From: CAZPNX01 sp964518765
GTDB lineage: Bacteria; Edwardsbacteria; AC1; EtOH8
NCBI GenBank assembly: GCA_964518765.1
Contig: CAZFJC010000019.1
Coordinates: forward strand, 1-54,296
Direction of reading: 5' to 3'
DNA length: 54,296 nucleotides
Part shown: positions 1 to 7,523 of the stretch, in pieces
Numbering within the stretch: the first letter of the stretch is position 1
Layout of the letters: each line of letters opens with the position of its first letter
Translations under genes and position numbers: made by a program
Notes under the pieces: generated by a model
Databases searched by the model: none
The model's input: only the letters and a program-made list of their open reading frames with translations
What the model was told of the DNA's origin: nothing

Positions 1-3
1 TCC

Positions 4-54
4 GCAGCCCTAAGTGTAACATATCACCGTGTCCGAAAAACAGGGTCCATTATA
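4..54. repeat. 51-bp terminal inverted repeat, left copy (probable IS end)
   Basis: Positions 4-54 are the exact reverse complement of 54246-54296. Read outward from the window the shared sequence begins TATAATGGACCCTG and continues TTTTTCGGACACGG, resembling the ends of IS3/IS481-type elements (inference from the TG start and the G/C-rich end). No transposase is present, so the element itself lies outside the window. The stop codon of the first gene (55-57) is immediately next to it. Confidence 0.7.
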
Positions 55-495
55 TTAGTTATAGGCATGCTTGACGGCTTCCGGCTCCTCCATCAGATGC
101 CCGGCGATCTCCGCCATGCGGGACTCGGTCCAAAACGGCAATTTGCCGTGGACGTTCATATACTTCTGGGGGATGGGATGAGTTCCTATGACCACCGGAA
201 CCTGGTAGCGTTTTTCGATGAATTCCTTGAAACGCCGGATGTTGGGGCAGGGCGGGTAGCCCACCACCAGGCCGGTGGCCAGGTGTATGGCCTGGGCCCC
301 GTTCTTGACCATCTCCTCGGGGACGTACTCCACATTGCCGCCGGGGCAGCCCCCGCAGCTTGAGTAGCCGACCACCTCCAGCGGCTCCTCCGCCGGATAT
401 TTGGCGAAACCGCCCTTCCTCTCCCGAACCGACCGGAAGCACTTGCCGCCGCCGCAGTCCCGGTAGCGGGCGCAGATGATGATGCCTATCTTCAA
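55..495 (-). CDS. CGGC domain protein, putative metal-binding
   Basis: Small protein with the Cys-rich pattern of the CGGC domain family: CARYRDCGGGKC near the N-terminus, SSCGGCPGG in the middle, then GTHPIPQKY. Family members are predicted to bind metal, but no reaction is established. The frame is open to an ATG at 543, which would overlap the upstream methyltransferase gene by about 30 bases. A TTG at 495 has GAGG about 9 bases upstream and starts the family-typical LKIGIIICAR segment, so I prefer it (146 residues). It is the last gene of the Fur-headed cluster and ends at the terminal repeat, apparently intact. Confidence 0.75.
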   Translation of the reverse strand: MKIGIIICARYRDCGGGKCFRSVRERKGGFAKYPAEEPLEVVGYSSCGGCPGGNVEYVPEEMVKNGAQAIHLATGLVVGYPPCPNIRRFKEFIEKRYQVPVVIGTHPIPQKYMNVHGKLPFWTESRMAEIAGHLMEEPEAVKHAYN

Positions 496-511
496 TGTAA
501 TGTCCCTCAAG

Positions 512-1030
512 TTAGAACCAAGTATTTTTTCTGTATTCCGCATACTCGAGACATGTGTTTGCCAGCGATTTTTCCTCCAAGATCTTCCAGAACAAGATGA
601 AGGATATCCAGACCGCTCCCGATGCCAATGTCGCCAGACTTCTCGTAAAGAGGGGAAACCCTATGATCCATAATATGAAGCCCAGGTACATCGGGTTCCT
701 GATCCGCGAATATATGCCCGTCGTCACCAATCTACCCCTATCCTTGGCCCCACGCAATCCAACATGGGAGATGATGATCAGGACAACTCCCACCACGAAT
801 GATATCAGCCCCGCATATCTAAACCGTTCGGATAGGCTTTCCCTCCAAGGGTCCGTAAAACACATCTGGAACCAGGAGAACCAGAGGACACCCATGACAG
901 CGTAAACGGAGTTGACGATCACCTTGCTACCGGCCAACGGATGCTTCCTGTAGTTCAACACATTGTAGGCCGTGCGCACCGCATAACACAAAAAGCATAT
1001 GCCGGCGAAAAGTAAAAAAGCCCCGTTCAT
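512..1030 (-). CDS. Isoprenylcysteine carboxyl methyltransferase (ICMT/PEMT)-like membrane protein
   Basis: A 172-residue membrane protein with about four to five hydrophobic segments and the C-terminal signature of the ICMT/phospholipid methyltransferase families: LVTTGIYSRIRNPMYLG, then a hydrophobic stretch and EEKSLANTCLEYAEYRKN. These families use S-adenosylmethionine to methylate lipid-linked or small hydrophobic acceptors; the bacterial substrate is not predictable. A TATAAT at 1040-1045 lies only about 10 bases before the ATG and there is no clear ribosome binding site, so the transcript may be almost leaderless. It is followed 16 bases later by the CGGC gene. Confidence 0.8.
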   Translation of the reverse strand: MNGAFLLFAGICFLCYAVRTAYNVLNYRKHPLAGSKVIVNSVYAVMGVLWFSWFQMCFTDPWRESLSERFRYAGLISFVVGVVLIIISHVGLRGAKDRGRLVTTGIYSRIRNPMYLGFILWIIGFPLFTRSLATLASGAVWISFILFWKILEEKSLANTCLEYAEYRKNTWF

Positions 1031-1088
1031 TCTTTGCTAATTATACAACATTCCGGGTTTATTTGCTCTGCCCGCCAAGCTTCAAAGC

Positions 1089-1117
1089 GGCGGCCGCGCC
1101 ATAAGGAAGCGGCCGCC
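1089..1117 (-). terminator. Hairpin after the Gly-rich small genes
   Basis: A perfect 9-bp inverted repeat GGCGGCCGC / GCGGCCGCC with an 11-base loop lies between the PRGDGTGP gene (stop 1139) and the methyltransferase promoter. The T-run after it on the minus strand is weak, so it may be an attenuator or mRNA-stabilising stem rather than a full terminator. Confidence 0.4.
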
Positions 1118-1138
1118 TCCCTCCTTTCGGATAAGGCT

Positions 1139-1510
1139 TTACTTCGCCTTCTTCACCTCCCCGGCCTCGAGCTCGGCCAGGCGCTTCGTGATGGCCTCCA
1201 TCTCGGACCGCATGGCATCGGCCTGGGCTTGGAGCGCCTGTCTCTCCTGCTCCGGCGTGATCTGAGGAACATAGCCCGGATAGCCGCCGAATCGTGCCCA
1301 ATAGGGAAGTCCGGTGGCGTAGAACTGGTGCCTCCAGCCACGACCGCCGCCGCCGAAGCCGCGCCCCCAGCCGCCACCACGGCCCATCCCGAAACCTCGC
1401 CCGAAGACGGGGTTCATGTAACCCGGCATGTTGTAGCCCGCGCAGAATCCGGCTGCGCGCCCGGTCATTGGCCCCATTCCCATGGGCCCGGTTCCGTCAC
1501 CGCGTGGCAT
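1139..1510 (-). CDS. DUF5320-like Gly/Arg-rich small protein
   Basis: 123 residues starting MPRGDGTGPMGMGPMTGR, the N-terminal hallmark of the DUF5320 family, followed by a Gly/Arg/aromatic-rich middle (FGRGFGMGRGGGWG) and a short C-terminal coiled coil (about residues 85-120, rich in Q, E, A, L). The frame is open further upstream to 1687, but the ATG at 1510 has GGGAGG about 8 bases before it and begins the conserved motif. Function is unknown; such proteins occur in anaerobes near metal-cofactor genes (general knowledge, not shown here). It is a paralogue of the next gene upstream. Confidence 0.8.
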   Translation of the reverse strand: MPRGDGTGPMGMGPMTGRAAGFCAGYNMPGYMNPVFGRGFGMGRGGGWGRGFGGGGRGWRHQFYATGLPYWARFGGYPGYVPQITPEQERQALQAQADAMRSEMEAITKRLAELEAGEVKKAK

Positions 1511-1527
1511 AGTTTTTCCTCCCTTTT

Positions 1528-1752
1528 TTATTGGTTCTGTTGATCGTTTCCGGTTTGTCCCAAACCGCCTCTCCGGCCCTGACCGGCTCCCCGGCCAAGG
1601 CTCCTTCCCTGGCCGCGCCCCAGGCCTTGGCCTTGACCCCTTGCCTGCCCTCCCTGGCCGGCCGGACGCTTCACGGCGCCGCCGCATGGCCCCATCCGGC
1701 GACCGGTGCCCGGGCCCCTTCCCTGCGGACCTGTTCCGTCTCCCCTGGGCAT
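1528..1752 (-). CDS. Short PRGDGTGP protein (DUF5320-like paralogue)
   Basis: 74 residues beginning MPRGDGTGPQGRGPGTGRR with one Cys (GPCGG), then an almost pure Gly/Gln/Arg/Ala low-complexity tail. The first 18 residues match the neighbouring DUF5320-like protein almost position by position, but the coiled-coil tail is absent. AAGGAGG stands about 6 bases before the ATG. It lies 17 bases upstream of that paralogue and 16 bases downstream of the zinc ribbon gene, so these are probably cotranscribed. No function can be assigned. Confidence 0.75.
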   Translation of the reverse strand: MPRGDGTGPQGRGPGTGRRMGPCGGAVKRPAGQGGQARGQGQGLGRGQGRSLGRGAGQGRRGGLGQTGNDQQNQ

Positions 1753-1768
1753 ATCGTTCCTCCTTATA

Positions 1769-1969
1769 TTATGGTTGATTATCTTGCTGCCTTTTCAGGG
1801 ACACCCCGCATTTAGGGCACTTCCTCGTGTTGCAGGGAACCCCCGGCAAATGGTCTTCACGATACCCGCAGTACTGGCAGAAACAGAATCCTTGCGGACC
1901 GAAACCTGGGTATTTCCTACCGGAAGATTCTTGGCCCTTTACCCTAGGGCTCTGAGCAATCTCCGACAT
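1769..1969 (-). CDS. Small zinc-ribbon protein
   Basis: 66 residues with a rubredoxin-like or zinc-ribbon pattern: CFCQYCGYR, then LPGVPCNTRKCPKCGV, giving CxxC pairs plus an extra Cys. It probably binds Zn or Fe and has no recognisable catalytic domain. An ATG at 2029 is also in frame but would overlap the end of fur and lacks a ribosome binding site; the ATG at 1969 is preferred, although its own site is weak. It is sandwiched between fur and the PRGDGTGP genes with short spacings, consistent with one operon. Confidence 0.65.
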   Translation of the reverse strand: MSEIAQSPRVKGQESSGRKYPGFGPQGFCFCQYCGYREDHLPGVPCNTRKCPKCGVSLKRQQDNQP

Positions 1970-1991
1970 CGTAAACAATCCGAACGCGCTT

Positions 1992-2462
1992 TTATCCCTT
2001 CTCGCCAACGCAGCCTGGGCACAATCCATAGAATATCATGTCGTGATCGTCAACCCGATAATTGTACTTCCGGGACAGCTGTGTCTCCAGTTTCTTTACT
2101 AACGCCAACTCGTCCTCCTCGAAGTCCATATAGTTGATCACCTCTCCGCACCGACGGCAGATTAGATGATGGTGGTGGCCGGGCCCGCCTGACGACTGAA
2201 GCAATTCGTAGCGGGCCTTCCCGTCCCCAACGTCGATGGATCGTATATGGCCACTCGTTCTTAAAAGCTCCAGGTTGCGGTAGACCGTAGCCAGCCCGAT
2301 GCCAGACATTCTGCCCCTCACTCTCAGATATATCTCATCAGCGCTCAGATGTCCTTGGGTATTGGATAGCTCTTGATAAATGGCCTGCCGGGGCGCAGTC
2401 ATCCTCTGCCCGCAGCCCAGCCCCTGCCACCCTTGTCCACCCCTCCAACAGCGTCTCGGCAT
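1992..2462 (-). CDS. fur: Fur-family transcriptional regulator
   Basis: 156 residues. It has a winged-helix region (MTAPRQAIYQEL, LSADEIYLRVRG, IGLATVYRNLELL), the HHHHLICRRCGEV metal-site segment, and a second CPGC pair at the C-terminus. That is the two-CxxC structural zinc arrangement of Fur/PerR/Zur proteins, DNA-binding repressors with a metal co-repressor. The N-terminus (MPRRCWRGGQGWQG, two Cys) is a Gly-rich extension unusual for Fur. The start at 2462 has AAGGA 7 bases upstream; the open frame reaches 2651 but runs through its own promoter. A Fur box overlaps the -10 element, indicating autoregulation. Whether it senses Fe, Zn, Mn or peroxide cannot be decided. Confidence 0.9.
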   Translation of the reverse strand: MPRRCWRGGQGWQGLGCGQRMTAPRQAIYQELSNTQGHLSADEIYLRVRGRMSGIGLATVYRNLELLRTSGHIRSIDVGDGKARYELLQSSGGPGHHHHLICRRCGEVINYMDFEEDELALVKKLETQLSRKYNYRVDDHDMIFYGLCPGCVGEKG

Positions 2463-2481
2463 CGATTCGTCCTTATTGAAA

Positions 2482-2500
2482 ACTATTCTCATTATCATTA
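2482..2500 (-). promoter_or_regulatory. Fur box overlapping the fur promoter
   Basis: On the minus strand the sequence reads TAATGATAATGAGAATAGT, close to the classical Fur box (repeats of the NAT(A/T)AT type, consensus GATAATGATAATCATTATC). It starts inside the -10 hexamer, so bound Fur would block polymerase. Confidence 0.75.
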
Positions 2501-2525
2501 TACCATCGAAGGCCTGTTTTGTCAA
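2497..2525 (-). promoter_or_regulatory. Sigma-70-type promoter of the fur cluster
   Basis: TTGACA (2520-2525), a 17-base spacer and TATAAT (2497-2502) on the minus strand, a perfect consensus promoter. It is the only strong promoter before the string of small genes running down to the methyltransferase. Confidence 0.85.
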
Positions 2526-2535
2526 GAGGCAAGAA

Positions 2536-2562
2536 TAAAAAAACGCCGGGCGTTGCCCGACG
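2536..2562 (-). terminator. Rho-independent terminator of the second pst-phoU operon
   Basis: On the minus strand an 8-bp stem CGTCGGGC / GCCCGGCG (one G-T pair) with loop AAC is followed by seven T. It lies 22 bases after the phoU stop. Confidence 0.8.
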
Positions 2563-2583
2563 CTCTTACGCTCCTCCCGCCTC

Positions 2584-3255
2584 TCACCCGCCGGCCTCCT
2601 CGGCGTGGTGCTTGATGACCCTGGCCTCGGCGATGTAGATGGACTCCTCACAGATGTTGGTGGCCAAGTCGGCGATGCGCTCCAGGTTACGGCTGACCAG
2701 GATCAGCTCCATGGCCCGGCCGATGGTGTCAGTCTTCTCCATCATGTAGGTCAGCAGCACCCGGAAGATCTGGTCCTTGATGTCATCCACCTGGTCGTCC
2801 CGCTCGCATACCTGCCTGGCCTTGGCCGGGTCGTTCTGCACAAAGCTGTCCAGGCTGTCCCTGAGCATGCCGGTGGCCAGCCCCGCCATCCGGGGGATGT
2901 CGATCAGGGGCTTGACATCCGGCTGTCCGGAGAGCTTGAGAGCCGACTGGGCGATGTTAACCCCGTGGTCGCCGATACGCTCCAGGTCGTTGTTAATCTT
3001 GATGGCCCCCACCAGGAAGCGCAGATCGCCGGCGGCCGGCTGGTGCCGGGCGATCAAGGCCACCGCCTGATCTTCGATCTCGATCTCCAGCCGGTCTACT
3101 TCCTTATCCAGCGAAAAGACGCCCTGGGCCAGGCCATCGTCCTTTTTCTTCAGGGCCTCTATCGATTGATTGATGAGGGCCTCCACCTTGGCCGCCATCA
3201 GCAGCAGCTTCTCCTTGAGCTCCTGCAGCTCCCGATCGAAATGTCTTGGTTCCAT
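2584..3255 (-). CDS. phoU: PhoU-family phosphate signalling protein (second locus)
   Basis: 223 residues with two homologous three-helix PhoU repeats; each contains the acidic metal-binding signature (LERIGDHGVNIA about residue 85; LERIADLATNICEES near the C-terminus). PhoU is a cytoplasmic negative regulator that couples the state of the Pst transporter to the PhoR kinase and limits phosphate uptake. The ATG at 3255 is chosen because G-rich sequence precedes it; an in-frame ATG at 3273 has none. It is very similar to the PhoU at 9886-10566, so each Pst operon ends in its own copy. Confidence 0.93.
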   Translation of the reverse strand: MEPRHFDRELQELKEKLLLMAAKVEALINQSIEALKKKDDGLAQGVFSLDKEVDRLEIEIEDQAVALIARHQPAAGDLRFLVGAIKINNDLERIGDHGVNIAQSALKLSGQPDVKPLIDIPRMAGLATGMLRDSLDSFVQNDPAKARQVCERDDQVDDIKDQIFRVLLTYMMEKTDTIGRAMELILVSRNLERIADLATNICEESIYIAEARVIKHHAEEAGG

Positions 3256-3319
3256 TTTTCGCCCCCGTTGCATATTTCGCGATTTATCGTTACCCTATGC
3301 CCGCGGCACCGTCACACCG

Positions 3320-4081
3320 TCAGCCATAGCGGCCGCTGATATAGTCTTCGGTCAGCTTGTGGCGGGGCCGGGTGAAGATGTCGCCTGTGGCGCCATACTC
3401 CACCATCTCGCCCAGCAGCATGTACCCGGAGTAGTCCGACACACGGGCCGCCTGCTGCATGTTGTGGGTGACGATGGCGATGGTGTAGCGCCGCTTCAGG
3501 TCGAACATTAGCTCCTCGATCTTGCCGGTGGCGATAGGGTCCAGCGCCGAGCAGGGCTCGTCCATTAGGATGACCTCTGGCTCCACCGCCAGCAGGCGTG
3601 CCACGCACAGGCGTTGCTGCTGGTCCAGGGGCAACGACAGGGCGGAACGGTCCAGCCTATCTTTGGCCTGTTCCCAGAGCCAGGCGCCGCGCAGACTGCG
3701 CTCGGCTGCCTCGGCCAGCCTTCCCCGGCTGTGCTCCCCGGCCACCCGCAGTCCGTAGACCACGTTATCGAAGATGGAAAGGGGAAAGGGATTGGGACGT
3801 TGGAAGACCATGCCCACCCGCTTGCGCAGACCATCGACGTCGGTCCCTTTGCGGTAGATGTCCTGGCCATCGAGCAGCACCTGGCCGGATACCCTGGCCC
3901 CGGGAATGAGGTCGTTCATCCGGTTCAGGCATCGCAGCAGGGTGGACTTGCCGCATCCCGAGGGACCGATGAGGGCGGTGATCATCCTCTCCCTAATGGT
4001 CATGTCCACCGATTTTAGGGCCTGGAAGTTCCCGTAGTGCAGGTCCAGCCCCCTGATGTCTATCTTGGCCGCTTCCATCAT
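3320..4081 (-). CDS. pstB: PstB-like phosphate ABC ATPase with degenerate signature motif
   Basis: 253 residues, PstB family. Intact Walker A (GPSGCGKST, residues 39-47), Q-loop (VFQRPNPFP), Walker B plus catalytic Glu (VILMDEP) and switch His (VTHNMQQ). The ABC signature, normally LSGGQQQR, reads LPLDQQQR (3623-3634), with no insertion or deletion in the flanks: Ser-Gly-Gly has become Pro-Leu-Asp. The signature contacts ATP bound to the partner subunit, so this protein cannot complete the other monomer's site. The gene overlaps the upstream pstB by 4 bases (ATGA) with GGAAGG before the start. Together with that neighbour it looks like half of a heterodimer energising PstC/PstA at the inner membrane. 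Confidence 0.92.
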   Translation of the reverse strand: MMEAAKIDIRGLDLHYGNFQALKSVDMTIRERMITALIGPSGCGKSTLLRCLNRMNDLIPGARVSGQVLLDGQDIYRKGTDVDGLRKRVGMVFQRPNPFPLSIFDNVVYGLRVAGEHSRGRLAEAAERSLRGAWLWEQAKDRLDRSALSLPLDQQQRLCVARLLAVEPEVILMDEPCSALDPIATGKIEELMFDLKRRYTIAIVTHNMQQAARVSDYSGYMLLGEMVEYGATGDIFTRPRHKLTEDYISGRYG

Positions 4082-4842
4082 CCGAACCTTCCGGTGATGT
4101 AATCCCCGGTCCGCTGGTCGCGGGGAGCGGTGAACAGGTTTTGGGTTGGGCCGTGCTCCACCAGTCGCCCCATCAGGAAGAAGGCGGTGTCGTCGGCCAC
4201 CCGGGCCGCCTGCTTGGTGTTGTTGGTGACCAGGATGATGGTGTAGTCGGACTTGAGGACGCTTAGGGCCTCCTCGATCTTGGCGGTGGAGATAGGGTCC
4301 AGACCGGAACAGGGCTCGTCCAGCAGGATGACCTCCGGCTCCGAGGCCAGGGTCCTGGCCAGGCATAGCCGCTGCTGCTGGCCTCCGGAGAGCCTGAGCC
4401 CTGAGGTGTGCAGACGGTCCCTGACCTCGTCCCAGAGGAAAGCGGCCTTGAGGCTTTTCTCCGCCAGCTCCTCCAGCCGGCTGCCGGAAACCCCGGAGAG
4501 CCTGGGGCCGTAGACTACGTTGTCGTAGATGCTCATGGGCAAAGGTATGGGCAGGGCGAAGACCATGCCCACCCTCCGGCGCAGGCTGACTACGTCGTAG
4601 TCAGAGGCGTAGATGTCCTGGCCGTCCAACAAGACCCGGCCAGCTGCGGTAAAGCCGGGCTGCAGCTCGTTCATCCGGTTGAGGGCCCGCAGGAAGGTGG
4701 TTTTGCCCGAACTGGCCGGGCCGATTATCCCCAGGATGCGGTTGGCCGGAAGTTCGAGGGTGACGTCGTCCAGCAGCGGCAGGCCCTGGTGGTTGACCGT
4801 CAGGTCATGGATTGATATCTTGGCCGCAGCCTCCATCCCCAT
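4078..4842 (-). CDS. pstB: PstB-like phosphate ABC ATPase lacking Q-loop Gln and switch His
   Basis: 254 residues, PstB family. It keeps Walker A (GPASSGKTT), a perfect signature (LSGGQQQRLC) and Walker B with catalytic Glu (VILLDEPCSG). However, the Q-loop Gln is Ala (VFALPIPLP, codon 4555-4557) and the switch His is Asn (VTNNTKQAA, codon 4222-4224). Both residues position water and gamma-phosphate in active ABC ATPases. These losses are exactly complementary to the signature loss in the downstream pstB. The start at 4842 shares a base with the pstA stop (TGATG); a second ATG at 4836 is possible. Tandem translation coupling suggests equal synthesis of both ATPases. Confidence 0.9.
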   Translation of the reverse strand: MGMEAAAKISIHDLTVNHQGLPLLDDVTLELPANRILGIIGPASSGKTTFLRALNRMNELQPGFTAAGRVLLDGQDIYASDYDVVSLRRRVGMVFALPIPLPMSIYDNVVYGPRLSGVSGSRLEELAEKSLKAAFLWDEVRDRLHTSGLRLSGGQQQRLCLARTLASEPEVILLDEPCSGLDPISTAKIEEALSVLKSDYTIILVTNNTKQAARVADDTAFFLMGRLVEHGPTQNLFTAPRDQRTGDYITGRFG

Positions 4843-5678
4843 CAGCTCCGCTTTGCCATAAAGCGATTCATCAGCCCGTAGGCCCCCAGGTTGACCGCCA
4901 GCACCGCGATAATCAGAGCGGCGGCGGTGCCGTAGGCGTTCTCGGTGGAGATGCCTTCCCGGGCCAGGATGTAGAAATGGACCGACATGGTCCGCGCCGA
5001 GTCCAGCAGCGACTGGGGCAGCCGCAGCGAGGAGCCGGCGGTGAAGATGACCGCGGCCGTCTCTCCGATGGAGCGCCCGATGCCCAGCATAACGCCGGTG
5101 ACGATCCCCGGCAGGGCGTTCGGCAACACCACTTTGCGCACCGTCTGCCATCGGGTGGCCCCCAGCGAGAAGCTGACCTCGCGGAAGCTCTGGGGGACAG
5201 CCCTGATGGCCTCCTCCGAGGTGCGGATGATGGTGGGCAGGACCATGAAGGCCAGGGTCAGCCCGCCGGAGAGGATGGACCACCCCAGGCGCAGGGTGGT
5301 GACGAAAAAGATGAAGCCGAACAGACCGAAGATGATGGAGGGAATGCCGGCCAGGCAGTCGGTGCCGAAGCGGATGACCTTGGTAATGCCGGACTCCCTG
5401 GTGTACTCGGTGAGGTAGACGGCCGTGCCCACCCCCAGCGGGGTGGCGATGGCCAGCGCCAACAGGGGCAGGGCCACCGTTCCTATCAGGGTGGGCAGGA
5501 TGCCGCCGGCCCGGCCCATGTCCTGCGGCATGGACAAAAGGAACCTCAGGCTCAGCACCGGCAGCCCCTTCTCCAGAACGAAGACGATGATGAAGACCAG
5601 GGCCACCACCGTCAGCAAAGTGGCCGCGCCCAGGGCGGCTATGGCGACGGCATGGGTGTGTCGGGGGTGGATCCTCAT
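4842..5678 (-). CDS. pstA: Phosphate ABC transporter permease PstA (second locus)
   Basis: 278 residues, about six transmembrane helices. The cytoplasmic coupling (EAA) loop is visible as SFSLGATRWQTVRKVVLPNALPGI-like sequence near residue 170-195, preceded by RAVPQSFREV, both typical of PstA. With PstC it forms the membrane channel for phosphate delivered by PstS. It overlaps pstC by 4 bases and joins the pstB pair by TGATG, so translation is coupled through the operon. Confidence 0.93.
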   Translation of the reverse strand: MRIHPRHTHAVAIAALGAATLLTVVALVFIIVFVLEKGLPVLSLRFLLSMPQDMGRAGGILPTLIGTVALPLLALAIATPLGVGTAVYLTEYTRESGITKVIRFGTDCLAGIPSIIFGLFGFIFFVTTLRLGWSILSGGLTLAFMVLPTIIRTSEEAIRAVPQSFREVSFSLGATRWQTVRKVVLPNALPGIVTGVMLGIGRSIGETAAVIFTAGSSLRLPQSLLDSARTMSVHFYILAREGISTENAYGTAAALIIAVLAVNLGAYGLMNRFMAKRS

Positions 5679-6532
5679 CTGGACGACCCCCGCCTTTTAA
5701 TGGCCGAGCCGGCCAGGGAGTTCAGGGCCATGACCACGGTGAAAAGAACCACCCCGGTGGCAAACAGGGCCTGGCGGTGTATGCCGGTGGCGTAGCTCAT
5801 CTCCAGGGCAATGTTGGCCGTCATGGTGCGCACCGAGTCCAATACCGAGTTCGGTATCCTGACGGCATTGCCGGCCACCATGATCACCGCCATGGTCTCG
5901 CCCACCGCCCGACCCATGGCCAGTATGATGCTGGCGGTGATGCCGGAGCGGGCGGCCACCACGGTCACCATCCGGGTGGTCTGCCAGACGGTGGCCCCCA
6001 GGGCCAGCGAGCCCTCGCGGTAGGATTGGGGCACGGCCAGCAGGGAGTCGATGGAGATGCTGATGACCGTGGGCAGAATCATGATCCCCAGGATGATGGC
6101 GCCGGCCAGCAGCGAAAGGCCCGGCCCTCCCCACTGGGCCCTAATGAGGGGGGCCAGCACCATCACCCCGATGAACCCATAGACCACCGACGGTATCCCG
6201 GCTAAAAGCTCGATGGTGGGTTTGACAGCCCGCATCACCGGACGGGGGCAGAACTCGGTGAGGAAGACGGCCCCGGCCACCCCCAGTGGCGCCCCCAGAG
6301 CCATGGCTCCCAGCGTCACCCACAGCGAGGCTACAATCATGGGGAAGATGCCGAACTTGCCCTGCTGGGGCAGCCATTCCGAGGACAAGAGAAATTTTAG
6401 GGGGCCGTAGTGGTAAAGAAAGGGCAGGCCCTCGGCCATGATGAACAGAGCTATCAGAGCCAGGGCGGTGATGGCCGAGAAGGCTATGCCCAAGAAGATC
6501 CGCTGGACGCCTTTTTCGCCGATGAGCTTCAT
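5675..6532 (-). CDS. pstC: Phosphate ABC transporter permease PstC (second locus)
   Basis: 285 residues, about six transmembrane helices, with PstC-type segments GIPSVVYGFIGVMVLAP and LAVPQSYREGSLALGATVWQT (coupling loop), and GRAVGETMAVIMVAG near the C-terminus. It is the partner of PstA in the membrane. The gene follows pstS after about 120 bases without a clear terminator and overlaps pstA by 4 bases. Confidence 0.93.
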   Translation of the reverse strand: MKLIGEKGVQRIFLGIAFSAITALALIALFIMAEGLPFLYHYGPLKFLLSSEWLPQQGKFGIFPMIVASLWVTLGAMALGAPLGVAGAVFLTEFCPRPVMRAVKPTIELLAGIPSVVYGFIGVMVLAPLIRAQWGGPGLSLLAGAIILGIMILPTVISISIDSLLAVPQSYREGSLALGATVWQTTRMVTVVAARSGITASIILAMGRAVGETMAVIMVAGNAVRIPNSVLDSVRTMTANIALEMSYATGIHRQALFATGVVLFTVVMALNSLAGSAIKRRGSSR

Positions 6533-6654
6533 GCTATTTTAATATCATGCTGAGTTAGTCGAATCATGACTCCATCATCTAACTGTAGATTATATCGTCA
6601 CTCTTCGACAGAGCCTGCCCTGTGTTCGCCGAAGGGATCAGGGTGGCAAAAAGG

Positions 6655-7452
6655 TTACTTGGCCGGCAGCAGGCCGTCGCCCTCGATGGTCTTCTGGCCG
6701 TCGGGCGAGAGCACGTACTTGATGAAGCCAGCGATCTCCGGGGCTGGCTCCCCTCTGGTCAGAAGAAAAATAGGCCGGACCAGTGGGTAACCGCCCCCGG
6801 CTATCTCGGCGGCGGTGCATTCGTGGCCGTCCACCTTGACGGCCTTCACCTTGTCGTTGACCAAACCGTGAGACAGGTAACCGACGGCGTTGGCGTCCAT
6901 GGCCACCGTCTCCCTGATGGTGCCGTTGGAGTCCTGAATGAGAGCGTCCTTGGCCAGCTCCACCTGGCCCACAATCTCCTCGAAGGAGGAGCGGGTGCCG
7001 GAGCCGGCCTCGCGGGAGACCACGGTGATGGAAGCATCAATCCCGCCCACCAGTTTCCAATTGCGTATCCTGCCGTTAAAGATGTCTCGTACTTGAGCCA
7101 TGGTCAGGTTGGCCACCTTATTGGCCGGATTGACCACCACCACGATGCCGTCGCGGGCCACCACCGTGGCCGATAGCTGCTTGGCCTCCTCGGGCAGGTG
7201 CACCAGGTCCACCATCCCCACCTGGGCTGCCCCCGACAGTGCCGACTGGATGCCGACCGCCGATCCCCCGCCCTGGACGGTGATGTTGACTCCCGGGTTC
7301 ACGGCCATGTACTGCTCGGCCAGCTTCTCGGCGAAGGGCATGAAGGCGGTGGAGCCGGCCATGGTGAAGGCCGCCCGGCGGGAGCCACAGCCCATCAGGG
7401 CCACCGCCACCATGGAAAACCAGACATGGATCATGATTTTTTTCGGCATCAT
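6655..7452 (-). CDS. pstS: Phosphate-binding lipoprotein PstS (second locus)
   Basis: 265 residues with a lipoprotein signal peptide: a hydrophobic run ending ALMGC, so Cys21-22 should be lipidated and the protein anchored in an envelope membrane. The phosphate-binding loops are recognisable: AGSTAFMPFAEKLAEQY at the N-terminus and SREAGSGTRSSFEEIV in the middle, followed by GYLSHGLV. AGGAGAGG is 6 bases before the ATG at 7452; a second ATG follows directly. It differs from the first-locus PstS, which has a plain signal peptide. Confidence 0.93.
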   Translation of the reverse strand: MMPKKIMIHVWFSMVAVALMGCGSRRAAFTMAGSTAFMPFAEKLAEQYMAVNPGVNITVQGGGSAVGIQSALSGAAQVGMVDLVHLPEEAKQLSATVVARDGIVVVVNPANKVANLTMAQVRDIFNGRIRNWKLVGGIDASITVVSREAGSGTRSSFEEIVGQVELAKDALIQDSNGTIRETVAMDANAVGYLSHGLVNDKVKAVKVDGHECTAAEIAGGGYPLVRPIFLLTRGEPAPEIAGFIKYVLSPDGQKTIEGDGLLPAK

Positions 7453-7490
7453 TTTATACCTCTCCTGATGTTCAACTTATAATATGTTTT

Positions 7491-7520
7491 ATTATACCAA
7501 TAATAAGAGGCCTTCTTCAA
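7491..7520 (-). promoter_or_regulatory. Promoter of the second pst operon
   Basis: TTGAAG (7515-7520), 18-base spacer and TATAAT (7491-7496) on the minus strand, about 40 bases before pstS. I see no phased TTAAC Pho boxes here, unlike the first locus, so this operon may be expressed more constitutively. Confidence 0.55.
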
Positions 7521-7523
7521 TAG

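Noticed and set aside
1139..1752. Gly-rich small genes as mere GC-rich noise
   Set aside because: Both start with the same PRGDGTGP motif and both have strong ribosome binding sites, so they are kept as genes.
3623..3634. Possible pseudogene or frameshift in pstB at the signature motif
   Set aside because: The frame is intact on both sides and residue spacing equals that of the canonical PstB, so it is substitution, not a frameshift.
4812..5795. 327-residue plus-strand frame over pstA/pstC
   Set aside because: Antisense shadow with low-complexity composition; the minus-strand permeases are unambiguous.
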